Assembly: GCA_021234155.1 (NCBI GenBank)
Contig: JAJEKV010000021.1
Coordinates: 17,407,710 to 17,471,709 of the forward strand
Length of the DNA: 64,000 bases
Origin: Isoetes taiwanensis
Lineage: Eukaryota > Streptophyta > Lycopodiopsida > Isoetales > Isoetaceae
Direction: 5' to 3'
The notes under the pieces are model-generated. The model worked only from the letters and a program-made list of their open reading frames with translations, had not been told where the DNA came from and ran no database searches. The translations under genes and the position numbers were made by a program. Shown here in pieces: positions 1-10,900 of the stretch (position 1 is its first letter; every line of letters begins with the position of its first letter).

Positions 1-2215
1 TGCCGCCAGGTATTGCTTCCGACTCGTGAGTCGAGAATGGAAAGATTCAGAGTTATTTACCTTACGTGAAGCTGGCACTCGCTATTGTGTTCCCGCAAGT
101 ATACCGCCGCCGGCCAAGTTGTCGGCGTTCCTCGCTACTGAAGAACTCGCGACTCGCTGGCATATATCTTATCCTTGATCCTTTATGCACCTCCTTCTCC
201 TCACTGCAATATACTTTGTCGCCTCACCAATGCTGACTGCCTACAACCTTTAACCGGACAGTTTTTCTCTCTTTCGATCTTCTCGACTTCCAAATTGAAC
301 AACTCCACTACTGACTACAGTGGTACATGACATCCGCTGTGCATTGATTCCCCGCAATGTGATGTCGCACCATCGTTTCGTAATCTCCGCGATGTGGCCG
401 GATTAAATTCCCCTGCGGGTTGAACAAGACGGCATCTCCTCGCGGCAAACCTTCAGCCGCCTAATGTCCAGCCAGCTACTCTGTGTGATATTCTAACGAT
501 AAATACCGGAAGCTAGACTTCCATTTTTGTGCCCCTTTGTGAAATCCTGATCCGACTATCCGGATCGAGGTTTGGGACTCCTCACCCATATCTTCGCCTC
601 CTTCACAATCTGATTCCTCCTGTGGTGTCATCAATATCCCCATCTTTGTTTTGGTGGACTTTTTTGTGTGTATGAACCACAACTTCATTCCCCAGCACTC
701 AGAGTGTTGTAGAGTCTTCGTAAAGACAAGAGAAGTGAAGCTCCCCCAGAGCTGAATCGCTTTTCCCCTGACTCAAAAACTTCCCATACCAAGCTCCTCG
801 GATGTTAGGGTTCCGCCCCTCCTTCATCCCTTTCCGCATCCTTCCAAATCTAAGGTTCTCGGGATGAATTTAAAGGCTTCGGCCTTTTTCGTGCCCTTAG
901 CCTTGCTCATGGAAGAGTGAGAATAATTTGAAACTCCGCTAATTTTGTGATAGAACTTCTACTTTCCTCGACATGTAGTGTTAAATGCTTTAATCTCATG
1001 CTGTAGATCTGAGAGCACAACACCGGATTTCTTTTGTACTTGTCTCCGGAGCTCTTCTTGTCCCTTTTGGTGTAGAAACATCTTTCTCTTCCCACTTTTG
1101 TCGAGGCCCCTCGGACATACCACCAAGAATCCTGGCTGCTTAAGAAGCTCCGCTCTCCACCCCTCGATGACGGCGAATGGAGTTCGCCGCTGATCACCGC
1201 TGAGTCCGCGGCGGAATGCCGTAAGATGAAAGGATGGATCGCTTAAGGTATTCGACAAAAAGAAAACCTCGTGAGCTCACCCGGGTGTTTGTCTTCTTTC
1301 TTCTTTTGCCGCTGGTAGAAGCATCATCCCTCCGGCACTCGCCTTGACGGAGTCATGTCGAGATGCCCTCTCTCATCCTCTTCGGACCCCTCTCTGAATT
1401 AAGTCTCCTCCGCGCGTTGTGAGTTTTAGGACTGCATGTAAAAAAAGATCGGGCGTGTTCTTTAATTTGGAAGTTAAGGACATGCAATCATTTATAAAAA
1501 GAAGCGGGCTAAGGGATGAGCACGGTCGGCTTTAGCCCGCCCAAACACTATTTTCAAATTTAATCACATCAAGGGACTATGAGCGAGCGTAGTTTATCTT
1601 CCCCTGCGGCATTGGGGACCTCGAGTTCGAGGGAGCATCGACCGTTATGACTTCCCGAATGGCGCAAGGACGACGTAAGTGTTAACAGCGCCTTGCATAT
1701 GTGTTTTTCCCCGACCGCGCCCTATTGCAAGCATTTGGATTTGACTGATGAGCACTCCGAGCTAAGGTAGGAAGCCGAGAGGAGCTGCCGACACGGGAAC
1801 TCTTTACACCGCGGCGCGATGGAACGGGATACGCGAGAATCGCAGTTGATACAAGTATTAGATGCTAATACACCTTTGAAGAGACCGATTTAAGAAGCAA
1901 AGACTCTAGGTGAGGTCATGGGATCCGTGATACAAAGGCCTTCCAAGGAATTACTGCGAAGAGGTGAGTTTCAGAGATGCCTATGTTATTTCGCTTTGTA
2001 GAACATGCCGTATGTGTTTAAATAATGGACCTGTTGATAAGCTCGACGATTCATCGCTTCCTTGTCCAACATTTTTCAGCTTCGGAGATGATTTACTCTG
2101 GGTTGAGAGATGCTGCCGGCAGGAAAACAATGGATCGGGGTAAAGAACAGTTCCGTTTTTAGGTGTGTTTTTCATGGACCATTTACTTGGAATGTTGTAC
2201 ATAGATCAGGCTAGA
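1..2215. other. Gene-free stretch
   Basis: No coding region is convincing here; the open frames are short, overlap on both strands and resemble no family I know. A perfect 9-bp inverted repeat (GCGGGCTAA at 1504-1512 and its complement at 1532-1540) could form a hairpin. The start of the window (about 20-45) holds a GACTCGTGAGTCGAG palindrome of the same type as the repeat field at 2.3-3.7 kb, so that repeat family reaches the left edge. Confidence 0.5.
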
Positions 2216-2269
2216 CTAAGGCCCGGAGATGCGGGTTCAAATGCATCCTCTTGTAGTTAGTCCGGGAGG

Positions 2270-3740
2270 GGCCTCAACTCTGTCCAGAACCCTCCTCTTC
2301 GCAATATTCGAGGAAGATGGTTGAAGGAGAGTGGGCTTTAGGCAGGCTAGAGGCACTTGGGACTAAGCGAGGAGAATAGAAAGTGCGATTCTTGTAGAGA
2401 ATGCAAGCCTTGGCTTCCTCTCTTGGGTTTCCCCTGGTTAGTTGTAGAGGCCTCCACCCATCCCGAGCCCCTCAATTTCGCAATATTCAACGAAGATGGT
2501 TGAAGGAGAGTGACTCTGACCGGGTCGAGGCCTTCGCTACCATACACGGGGAGAATTGGTTGTTAAGGGATTCTCGACTTGCGAGTCGAGAATGCGCGAT
2601 GCGCTGTCTTCATTATTTCGACTGCAAGTCGAGAATGCCTTGGCCATCCGTAACTCCCTAGTACACACGAGTGCCTAAGTTGGTTAAGGCATTCCCGACC
2701 GCTGTACAGAATGCACAGCAAGCTCTATGGTTTCGCGCGCAGAGTGGCTCGACCGCAGAGGCCACCACCACACAGGGAGAATTGGTCGGGCTAGAGATCT
2801 CGACTAGCGAAGTCGAATGCTGCGGTCTGTTATTCGAGCAAGTCGAGAATGCCTTTAGCCACGAACTCCTCGGATAAGGCCATGGAGTGCTGGCTGGGTA
2901 AGGCATTCCCACTGCTGAAATGCCGGAATGCATACAAACAAGCTCGGGTTTCCTCAGGTTGCTAAGAGCTGGCCTGCGACAAACAACTTCCCTCTCGAAC
3001 GTCCGAGGAAGATAGAAGGAGAGTTGTTAAGACCGCCCCTGTGCCAGCTGTATTCAGTTGCCGGGCTTTCTCGACTCACGAATCGGAGAAAGCTGCCAGC
3101 ACCTTCGCGGGTTCAGTCAGCCGCAGGCCTCCACCCAATCAGAGCCCATCCCCTTCGCAATATTCACCAAGATGGTTCGGGCGAGACGGTCTTTGATTGG
3201 GTAGAGGCCATTGGGCAATACACACAATGAGAATTGTTGTTAAGAGTTGGCCATAGCCGCAGAAAACCACTTCCCTTCTCGCAATGTCCGAGGAAGATAG
3301 AAGGAGAGTGGTTAAGGCTCGCCTCTAGCAGCCAGCTCTAGAGTGCACTAGAGCTGCGTTTTCGACTCACCAGTCGGAGAAAGCCGCCACCCTCGATGGT
3401 TAGTTGCCGAAGGCCTCCACCCGGTCGGAGCCGGTCCCTCTTAAATATTCGGCGAGCATGGTTCGGCGAGAGTGGCTCAAACGGGTGGAGGCACCGCGAG
3501 TGCACAAAGGGCCATTGGCAGTATCACATTCTCGACTCCACGAGTCGAGAAGGCCGCAGCAGGTTCTAAAGAATGTGAAGACATTGGGTAGCTGTGCAAT
3601 CCTGGATCGGAAGTCGAGAATCCCTCCCACGCCAGCAGCCCGTAGTGGCACTCCCTCTTCTCGGCCAATGAAGTCGAGAAGTTCTCATTCAAGGAAGTCG
3701 AGAAGAAGGCCTGTACTTCCTGGATCGTTGGCAAGTTGAA
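2270..3740. repeat. Palindrome-bearing degenerate repeats
   Basis: Two recurring modules are visible. One is a short palindrome built on TTCTCGACT / AGTCGAGAA with a 4-5 base centre. It is near perfect at about 2572-2595 and 3526-3550 and decayed at about 2615, 2797, 2835, 3069, 3360, 3605 and 3672. The other is a roughly 50-bp module starting CGCAATATTC and ending in a GGGT(C/A)GAGGCC-like motif, seen near 2300, 2480, 3155 and 3445, with a shorter relative (TCCGAGGAAGATAGAAGGAG) near 3005 and 3285. Spacing of about 280-290 bp between several pairs suggests an old tandem array. No protein family is recognisable in the open frames crossing it. Confidence 0.6.
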
Positions 3741-3744
3741 GTAT

Positions 3745-5090
3745 TCTCAACTCGCCACTCCCTTCTCATGTCTCCCGCATTGGATTTCTTTGTGAGTTAG
3801 AAATGGAGATTTGCGTGAAGCAATTCCTATTCTCGAAGTTCTTTGCCGGGAGAAAGACATTCCTAGTTATTTTCTGTTAATGCTCGCAATATCTTACTTC
3901 CTAACACCCTCTCGATGATTTCTATCTCGGTTGCTTGCTACTACTCTAACCACTATTCTCACTTGTGCCTGTACAATGTATTCAATTCAACTACAAGCAA
4001 GAAAAAGATAACAAAAAACAGAAAACAATACAAAGATTAATGAGATTAATGAGAAAACAGAGAACAGTGGAGAACAGTACAGAGAACAGTGGAGAACAAA
4101 GAGAAAAAAAATGAGATTAAAAAGGGTATGATATTACAAAAACATACCCGAAGATTTTATTTGGATGAGGAGGAGGCTTCCGAGTTCGCTTCCATGTGGG
4201 TATAGTCGTTGGCAAAGCGTGAATAAGGATTTGTCGGGCTGTAAATTGTATCAGGGATTAATAAGAGCCTCTAACAACAGAATATAAGTAAAAATGCACT
4301 AAAGGACTTACAGAAAACTGGCCTCACTTTCTTCTCAGGCGGTAACGCCCGCTCGAACAATGAATCTGCGCGAGAACTTCGGCGCTGGAAGCGTCCTGAT
4401 CCGTCGACCAAGCTGCTGTCATAAGATGGCCTTGGAATCGCTCGGTTCGATCGATCGCCTGATCGGTAAAGCGGGCGCCTAAGGAAACAGGGGAGGAAGA
4501 GTGATCAGAGAAAACAGGGGAGGAAGAATGGTCGGGGGGAGAGGAAGAGGGTGCAGTTAATTCTGGCTGCACCCTCGAACCTCGTAAAAGTGCAATAATA
4601 AAAACCATTGTCACGTGTGGGCCATGCCCTCCATGACGTGGCAGTGCGGATTGCTGACATGGCCACGGTTTCAGCCTCTGAAGAGGCGCCACGTGGCCAT
4701 GACAAAATATGAAAGGGTAGGTTATATGTTTATATATGTTATCTTATGTATTTAATAAGGTTTCAATGGTTGTATTTAATATGGTTTCAATGGTTGTATT
4801 TAATATGGTTTCAATGGTTACAATGTTTACATATGGTTTAGAATGAGTGTGGTTGTATGCTTTAATATGGTTATATGATTTTAGTTAATATGGTTGTATG
4901 ATTTTAGTTAATATGGTTGTATGATTTAATATGATTATATTTAATATGTTTGTATGGTTTTATATGGTTCATATGGTCATATTTGTGGTGTTTGGGGCTA
5001 TATGGTTTTAATGTGAGCTTTTTCATTCAGGGAGCATGTGAGATGAGTAAAACGGAGCCAGGGAATTCCAAAGGAGGCCATTGCCCTAGG
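3745..5090. other. Gene-free, A-rich then TA-rich sequence
   Basis: There is a purine-rich low-complexity tract at about 4000-4120 with repeated GAGAACAGTGGAGAACA. At 4759-4830 a 24-bp unit containing TTTCAATGGTTGTATTTAA is repeated three times. Further TA-rich partial repeats (TATGATTTTAGTTAATATGG) continue to about 4960. I see no gene; the tract directly precedes the family-B remnant. Confidence 0.55.
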
Positions 5091-5095
5091 CTCCA

Positions 5096-7925
5096 ATGGA
5101 GGAAGATGGGTTGCCTTTGTTGCACCCTTGCAAACTGCATCGGTATTTTGCAGAGGGCATAATAACTGCAGTTGATCCATTTGATAGTGTGAATGATGAG
5201 AGGCTGGGAGATGAACATCTTGGAGTTGGCATTGTGAAGCTTCTTATCGAAGTTGATACTATCATGTCCCAGGGAAGCTCTAGTGATTGCATTGTGTGCT
5301 CGGTGGTCTTTGGAGTCCCAAGCTCAGTTGAAATGGCCAATTAGATTTATTACACACAAGAATGGTGATACTCTAGAATGCCCTACTGAACTACACACCC
5401 CAAGGCCCACCCAAGGCCATGTGGAAGATTTGGTGGTCGATGAGCATCCTTTGATCACAAGGAAGAGACGCTATGTCTTTCATAAAAGGCAGCCAAAGGT
5501 GCCCAAGAGGCCTAGAAGTGACAAATATTTAGAAAGGATGGAAAGTATGGCACCAACCAAAGAAAACCTGGAGGCAATTAGGGGACAAGAGTGTTGCAAC
5601 CTAGATTGCACAGTGCATTACAATGTGGATGACCTCGTGCAGATAAGGTCCCAATACATTGGACAGCTTCAAAAAGATAGGATTAATTTCATTTACTCCT
5701 TGTGTAGGAATTCCAGCTATGATGAAAACACAGGACGGCTGCTATATCAATTGAGGGGAATGAAGGTATGTATGAGAGCATTGAGATGGATTCTTGGGGG
5801 TGAGCAAGTCTTCATTTTACAGATACTGGGAGCAGGTTAGAAAAGGGCACACTTTGTTCCAACATGGTAATGCACTCACTTTGAAACCTAGAGCAAATAC
5901 TCTAAAGGCCATTGCAGTCTTCGAGAGCTTTGTGAGATACATGTCTCAATCTATGCCCCACAAGTCGAAGGTGAACGAGCACGGTGTGCGAGTGGTGCAA
6001 AGAGTGTTGCCACAACACTATATCCAAAAGGAGTGCCTTAAGGAGGTCAACTCCATCCTAGAAACTACTGGAGGTAGGCCTCTTTCTCAATCACATTTCA
6101 GCAAGTTATGGAGCACTCACTTCTCGGACGTGAGTGTCCTACAACACATGCCATTCTCAAAGTGCAACACTTGCATTCAACTCAAGGATACACTTGCATC
6201 AACTGCAATAGAGAAAGAAAGAATGGCAATTAGGGAGCAATTTGCAGATCACCAAAGGGACCAAATATCATGTAGACAGTTGTATTGGCAGTGGAGAACA
6301 TTTTCTGAGATGCAGCCGGACAAATTTTTGTGTATAATTCATGATAAGATGGACCAACACAAGACTTTCTTGCCAAAGCTAGATCCTTTACCCAAGCGTT
6401 GTCAAAACGCTTTTCAGATGAAAGTAAGTCTGGCGGGTGTATTAACACATGGTCATGGAACCTGGAACATATGGTCATTTTGTGCTTGATCTATGGAGAG
6501 ATGATCCAAACTTCCATGTGAGCTCTATTTTCAAGTGCCTGAGAACACTAGAGAAAGGATCGATAGAAGGGAGGAGGTATTCCCCTTCAGCACCCATTTT
6601 TGAGGCTTTGATGGATGATCAACCGCTTTGTTACCAAAGGCAGATAAAAAAGCTCACATCCAAGGTGTCTAGTGAATCAAGGAGGACTTGGGATGATTTC
6701 CCTTACTTGAGAAATCACCGCCCGAGGAGCTATGTGTTCAGTTGGACAAGCTGTTGGAAAGAAAACAAGAATAGATGGATGTTTGGGGCAATGTCACTCT
6801 GGATGGCAAAGTGGGAGTATTCAAAGTTGTGAAAGTGGGATTCATGATGGTTGGGCATACGCATGATGATATAGATGGATTCTTTGGAACTTTCTCCACC
6901 AAGCTCAAGAGAGAAAACGTGACCACTCTCCCCTGAACTAATGGATGTGTTTGAGAGTCGCATTGACCCCAACCCAATGGCTTTCTTTGATGGATGAGGT
7001 TGCAGATTGGAAATCATTTGTAGAAGGATACTTGCTAGATGGCAAGGACCAGTTGACAGGACACACAAAGCCACTTCAATTCAAGTTTTGGGTTAGGGAT
7101 GGAATACCAATCATGCAATATAAGTGGAGACCAGGTGACAAGTTGTGGATGCCTGTACAAGGTATCGAAGTTGTGGCAAAGGGGGTGCCGGGTGAAGTTC
7201 TCATTCCTAAAGGGCAGCTAAAACCACTACCTCCCTTCAAGAGGTCAAAGACTCTAGCCAACCGGTGAAGGGCATCAAGGATTACATAACGACCGGGATG
7301 ATGTTCGAAATGGAAAGCACATCTCCACTCTTAAGAAAAATCAAATGGACTCCCTAATCAAGCTTGGGAGAAAGTTGTGACATGCTTAGAAACCCGAACG
7401 ACCATGTGGGAGGGAGCTAAGAGGCGGGTTCTTGCCAGAGTCAAGATGGGAGGGTTCTCAAGGTGCAAGCACGTCTAAGAATGCTCACTTGGGTCCCAAC
7501 AAGGGTTCCAAGTGGTTTGTGGGAAGTAAGGCCTCAAAGCCGAAGTGGTTTGATCTTCCGAAAGTGGGATCCCTTTGAGGACATCAAGGAAGGATACTTT
7601 GTGCTAGTAAGGCCTCGATGATGAGGACCCGCCCAATATGGTTAGGGGTGGCACTCTCTCGGATGTGACCACCACTATGCCTCGATGGAGAGGAGTTGCG
7701 TCCTGGATTCCAAATTCAATATTGGGAGCCCATTGGGAGGCACAAGAAGGGCAACTTGAAGGAGCAATACACCATCGGGCCGGGGAGAAGAAGTGGAGGG
7801 CAAATTATACGACCCTCAAAGGAGGGAATTGGTGGAGTGTGTGGTATGGTCATATCCAAGTTCTCACATTGCAAAAGACAACACACACAAGATCCCAAGA
7901 AAGGAGATGGACAAGGCCATGAGCA
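5096..7925 (+). pseudogene. DUF7869-type element, decayed copy B1
   Basis: The most complete family-B copy in its N-terminal half. From 5096 it reads an N-terminal region, a basic stretch with ITRKRR (about 5455), a Cys cluster (GQECCNLDC, about 5585), the block GRLLYQLRGMKVCMRALRWI (about 5735), then after a frameshift near 5785 GVSKSSFYRYW and a long conserved region to HDKMDQHKTFLPKL (about 6340). After further shifts (near 6450) and several stops come ENKNRW (about 6765), GHTHDDIDGFFGTFS (6853-6897), a FWVRDGIPIMQYKW block (about 7085) and a degraded C-terminal domain to about 7925. The HDKMDQ, QLDN-like and GHTHDDID motifs suggest an RNase-H-like catalytic triad; this is inference. DUF7869 is assigned from memory of fern proteins. 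At least three frameshifts and several stops make it non-functional. Confidence 0.75.
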
Positions 7926-7929
7926 ACCT

Positions 7930-8590
7930 CCATGCTATATCATTGTATGAGGGTGCATAATATTGAGAAGTTTGAAAACTTTCTCAACTAGTGGTTTGTA
8001 AAATTTATGAGGAAAACAAGTAACCCAATTCTATGTGTGTCATGTGTAATTCTATTCAAGCAATCAACTCAGAAATTTCTTTTATGGTGTGTGAGTCCCA
8101 TTTTCAGTCCGAGTCCCAAAATTCAAGATTTGTCCCACTTTAATTAAATACGACTTTTCATCTGAATTTAATGTTAGCCTGTCTAGACTTGGTTCTCTTA
8201 TAATTATTTATTTTGTCATCTTTTGGTAATCGAGTCTTGGAGGGTTCTTGGGAAAATTAGGTAATAGGAACGAGTGCAGGAATGGATCCGAGGGGGCTTA
8301 AATGACAAGGAAAGGAGAAACAAAATTGTAATGGGAATGTGGGGTGAAGTCGCGACAGGGGGCGCATCCACTACGAAAATGAAAATATTCTGCAGCATAT
8401 TCCAAACCTAGAGCAACCAAAATTAGAGAAGTATTCGTATTCGATCGTTCTTAGCAACAAGTATAAAATTTTGTGAACTGGAAGTTCAAATTTGCACGTT
8501 ATCTTTTTTAGGATGGGATCACGTGGCAGAATGGCGAGGTGGCGAGCCGGTCAAAAAAAATATCAAATTTCGGCAAAGACCACAATTCAA
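7930..8590. other. Gene-free stretch
   Basis: AT-rich sequence between the B1 remnant and the small secreted gene, with no ORF or repeat I recognise. Its right end serves as upstream region of the gene at 8655. Confidence 0.5.
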
Positions 8591-8592
8591 AA

Positions 8593-8598
8593 TATAAA
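8593..8598 (+). promoter_or_regulatory. Possible TATA box for the secreted gene
   Basis: TATAAA lies 57 nt before the ATG at 8655. This is a plausible spacing for a plant core promoter with a short leader. It is positional inference only. Confidence 0.35.
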
Positions 8599-8654
8599 CG
8601 AAGAAGTCCTCCGATAAAATTCAAACGAAGAAGCCAGGTCCGGAGTTCTGAAGC

Positions 8655-9005
8655 ATGGAGAAGAGGGGACTTGTGGTAACAGCGGCGATGCTTTTTCTAG
8701 TTTCGATGTGTCTATTCTTGTATGCTCCAGACCCAGATTTGCGTCCTTTACATGCTCCAATGCAGCCGCACAGACAGCCACAGTTACGGCCACAGTATAA
8801 AGCGGTGCCTGCGCAGAATCTACAGCAGAAAATTCCAGCAGATTATGCTCTAACATCAAGCAGATTATGCTGCTACAATTGGGCCCCTTGCCCATCACCC
8901 GAGTATGGTTTCCATACACCTTGCTGCTTTAACTGGGGTCCCTGCTACCTCAATTATCCAATCTGCTACTTCTGGCAGGGTCGCCATATCTGCCATTATG
9001 TGTAA
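8655..9005 (+). CDS. Small secreted cysteine-rich protein, unknown family
   Basis: An intact single-exon ORF of 116 residues. Residues 1-24 look like a signal peptide or signal anchor: MEKR, then a hydrophobic run (VVTAAMLFLVSMCLFLYA). A Pro/Gln-rich linker of about 45 residues follows (PQLRPQYKAVP). The C-terminal third is cysteine-rich, with two related units, CCYNWAPC and CCFNWGPC, then ICYFWQGRHICHYV, giving eight cysteines after the signal and many aromatics. A TATA-like motif sits 57 nt upstream. The layout (signal, linker, paired Cys) resembles plant secreted peptides or wall-associated proteins, but I recognise no family. It has no homologous copy in the window and no disabling change, which argues for a real gene. 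Possible roles are signalling, defence or cell wall; none is shown. Confidence 0.6.
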   Translation: MEKRGLVVTAAMLFLVSMCLFLYAPDPDLRPLHAPMQPHRQPQLRPQYKAVPAQNLQQKIPADYALTSSRLCCYNWAPCPSPEYGFHTPCCFNWGPCYLNYPICYFWQGRHICHYV

Positions 9006-9740
9006 CCTTGCTTCTTCTGTATCTATGTACATAGTGGATTTTTTTTTATCATTTCAGAAGGAAATTTACTTCTTAACTTATGTTTTTGTTTCTAGTGTTT
9101 CCTAGCTTAGATTTGAGTTTTTTTTATTCGTTTCTAGATCTAAGTTTCCCTATGCAACAACCTATTTCCCACGTACTTCATGATTTTCTAGAAAATGCTT
9201 TTCCTCAAACAGGCTCTTGGTTAACGTGTAGATTTGCCTCTAACTTGAAAGATGGTGATACTTATATGATTTAATATGTCGTCCACTAATTCTAAAGCCA
9301 CATCCTGCTTTCCTTTTTGCAAAAAAGGAATATTGAATTGCTAACATATAAGTGATCTTTATCTAATTAAGCATAAATTATAAGTAGCTTGCAGAAAGAG
9401 ACAAATTGGAATCCCGGATGAACTTGGATGCAGGTAGAATATTTAAAATCTTGCTCTATTGAATACTTAACTTCTTAAAAAACACGACATAATTGAAACC
9501 GTTGGGTTGTGATTGGTATTTCAAGTGTTTACTTTTTATTTTGTGTGTCTTTTTCACAGCACATTTATTCCTTCATTTCCCTTTTCCTTTAAGCTACTTG
9601 GCAATATCATTAATGTCACAAATCAGCAATACCTGATTAATGTTGCAACGTTCCCTCTTACATCCTCCTTATACAAATTTCTCAAATATAAGTGGCATGC
9701 CATGAAGTGGCCTCAAGGTGGCCACCATGCCTGGATTCTG
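9006..9740. other. Gene-free stretch
   Basis: T-rich sequence downstream of the secreted gene, probably including its 3' UTR. Short open frames on the plus strand run through T-rich runs and resemble nothing. Confidence 0.5.
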
Positions 9741-10900
9741 TATGTAGTTTGTTTTACTTGAATTTGGACAGAATGATGGCCAATGCAGTTTTTGCTTCCA
9801 GAAGTGCAAATGCTTGGCCGATACAAACACGAGGCCCGGACACAAATGGTATGAATCCCATTGGATGTGTGCAGCATTTGCAATGCCATCGGCAAATCTA
9901 TTTGGATTATAAACTCATTCACATCAGGACCCCATAAGAAGGGATGATGATGAAGGGCAACCATGGGAACAAAAAGTACAGTTCCCTTTGGAATGAAAAA
10001 CTTCCCAAGCTTAATATCTTCATTAGAGGTCCTTTCGACAAAAGTTCCTGGAGGATATAGTCTTAACGTTCATTGATAACCATTGTCGCCTGCAATTGAC
10101 AGTGTGCAAGAAGCATCACTAAGTGCTATAATGGATTGAAAAAGAACATATAGAATCTACAGCAGAAAATGAACTTACAAATCTTTAATTTGCAAAGCAT
10201 TTCGGCATCTGGCAGATTTCCCTTACAAACTTCTTGTACTTCATTACGTGCAAGATCTTGCCACATAGGTACTTTGCTAAAAACATTAAACACCATGTTA
10301 TAAGGAAGACGGCACCCCATGGCCAGCAAGATAGAATGTCTGGCATTTGTCTATCATCTTCTTATTCCCAAACTTTCCATGACTCTTCTCACCAAAAGGT
10401 CATGTCCATAATCATCATTGTGTGCTGAATTCCTCCTTTCTTTAACCATATCTTCAAGTAACGAGTTAAGTTTATTCTTTGTACTTAGTAGCTGCAGATT
10501 AATAGGTATGGGAAGCAACCTGAAACAAAAATGAAAACATCAACCTCTTTACTCATAAGTCCGTATAGTAGCAGATATAAAAATAAGCTTCTGTGGTATC
10601 ATCTATGTCATGGATTGGAAAAGCTAATAGAGCATGTTACCTGCCACCAGGAAACAAATTCAAGGGAATGACCTTACGCACCTGAATGACATATCACTCT
10701 TCGGGTAGCTGCAAAAGTTCGAAAACTTTATGCCCTTTCTTATAGCTGCTTCTAAATGCAGTGTTTGATATTATCTCCAGCCAACTGCTTCAAAACCTCA
10801 ATTCTTATATCCGAACTGTAAGTCCAAATCTAATTCCCATTTTTCCACCATCTGCGAGGTGCAATTAGCCATGACACCAACCATGGCCTACACTACAAAC
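9740..10900 (-). pseudogene. Cytochrome P450 pseudogene (CYP72-clan-like)
   Basis: Reading on the minus strand, pieces of a P450 appear in the right order. VMANCTSQMVEKWE lies near 10860, YKKGHKVFELLQ near 10740, STKNKLNSLLEDMVKERR near 10460, and an I-helix relic (KCQTFYLAGHG, where AGHETT is expected) near 10340. These are followed by WQDLARNEVQEVC near 10250, the K-helix region TLRLYPPGTFVERTSNEDIK near 10050, VPMVALHHHPFLWGPDVNEF near 9950, and the haem-binding loop [19 protein letters not shown] near 9810. It is broken by several frameshifts (at least two within 9810-9930 and one near 10065) and stops. The N-terminal membrane anchor is not visible. The order, the PPG motif and the AGHE-type I-helix fit the CYP72 clan. 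The gene is clearly dead. Confidence 0.8.
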
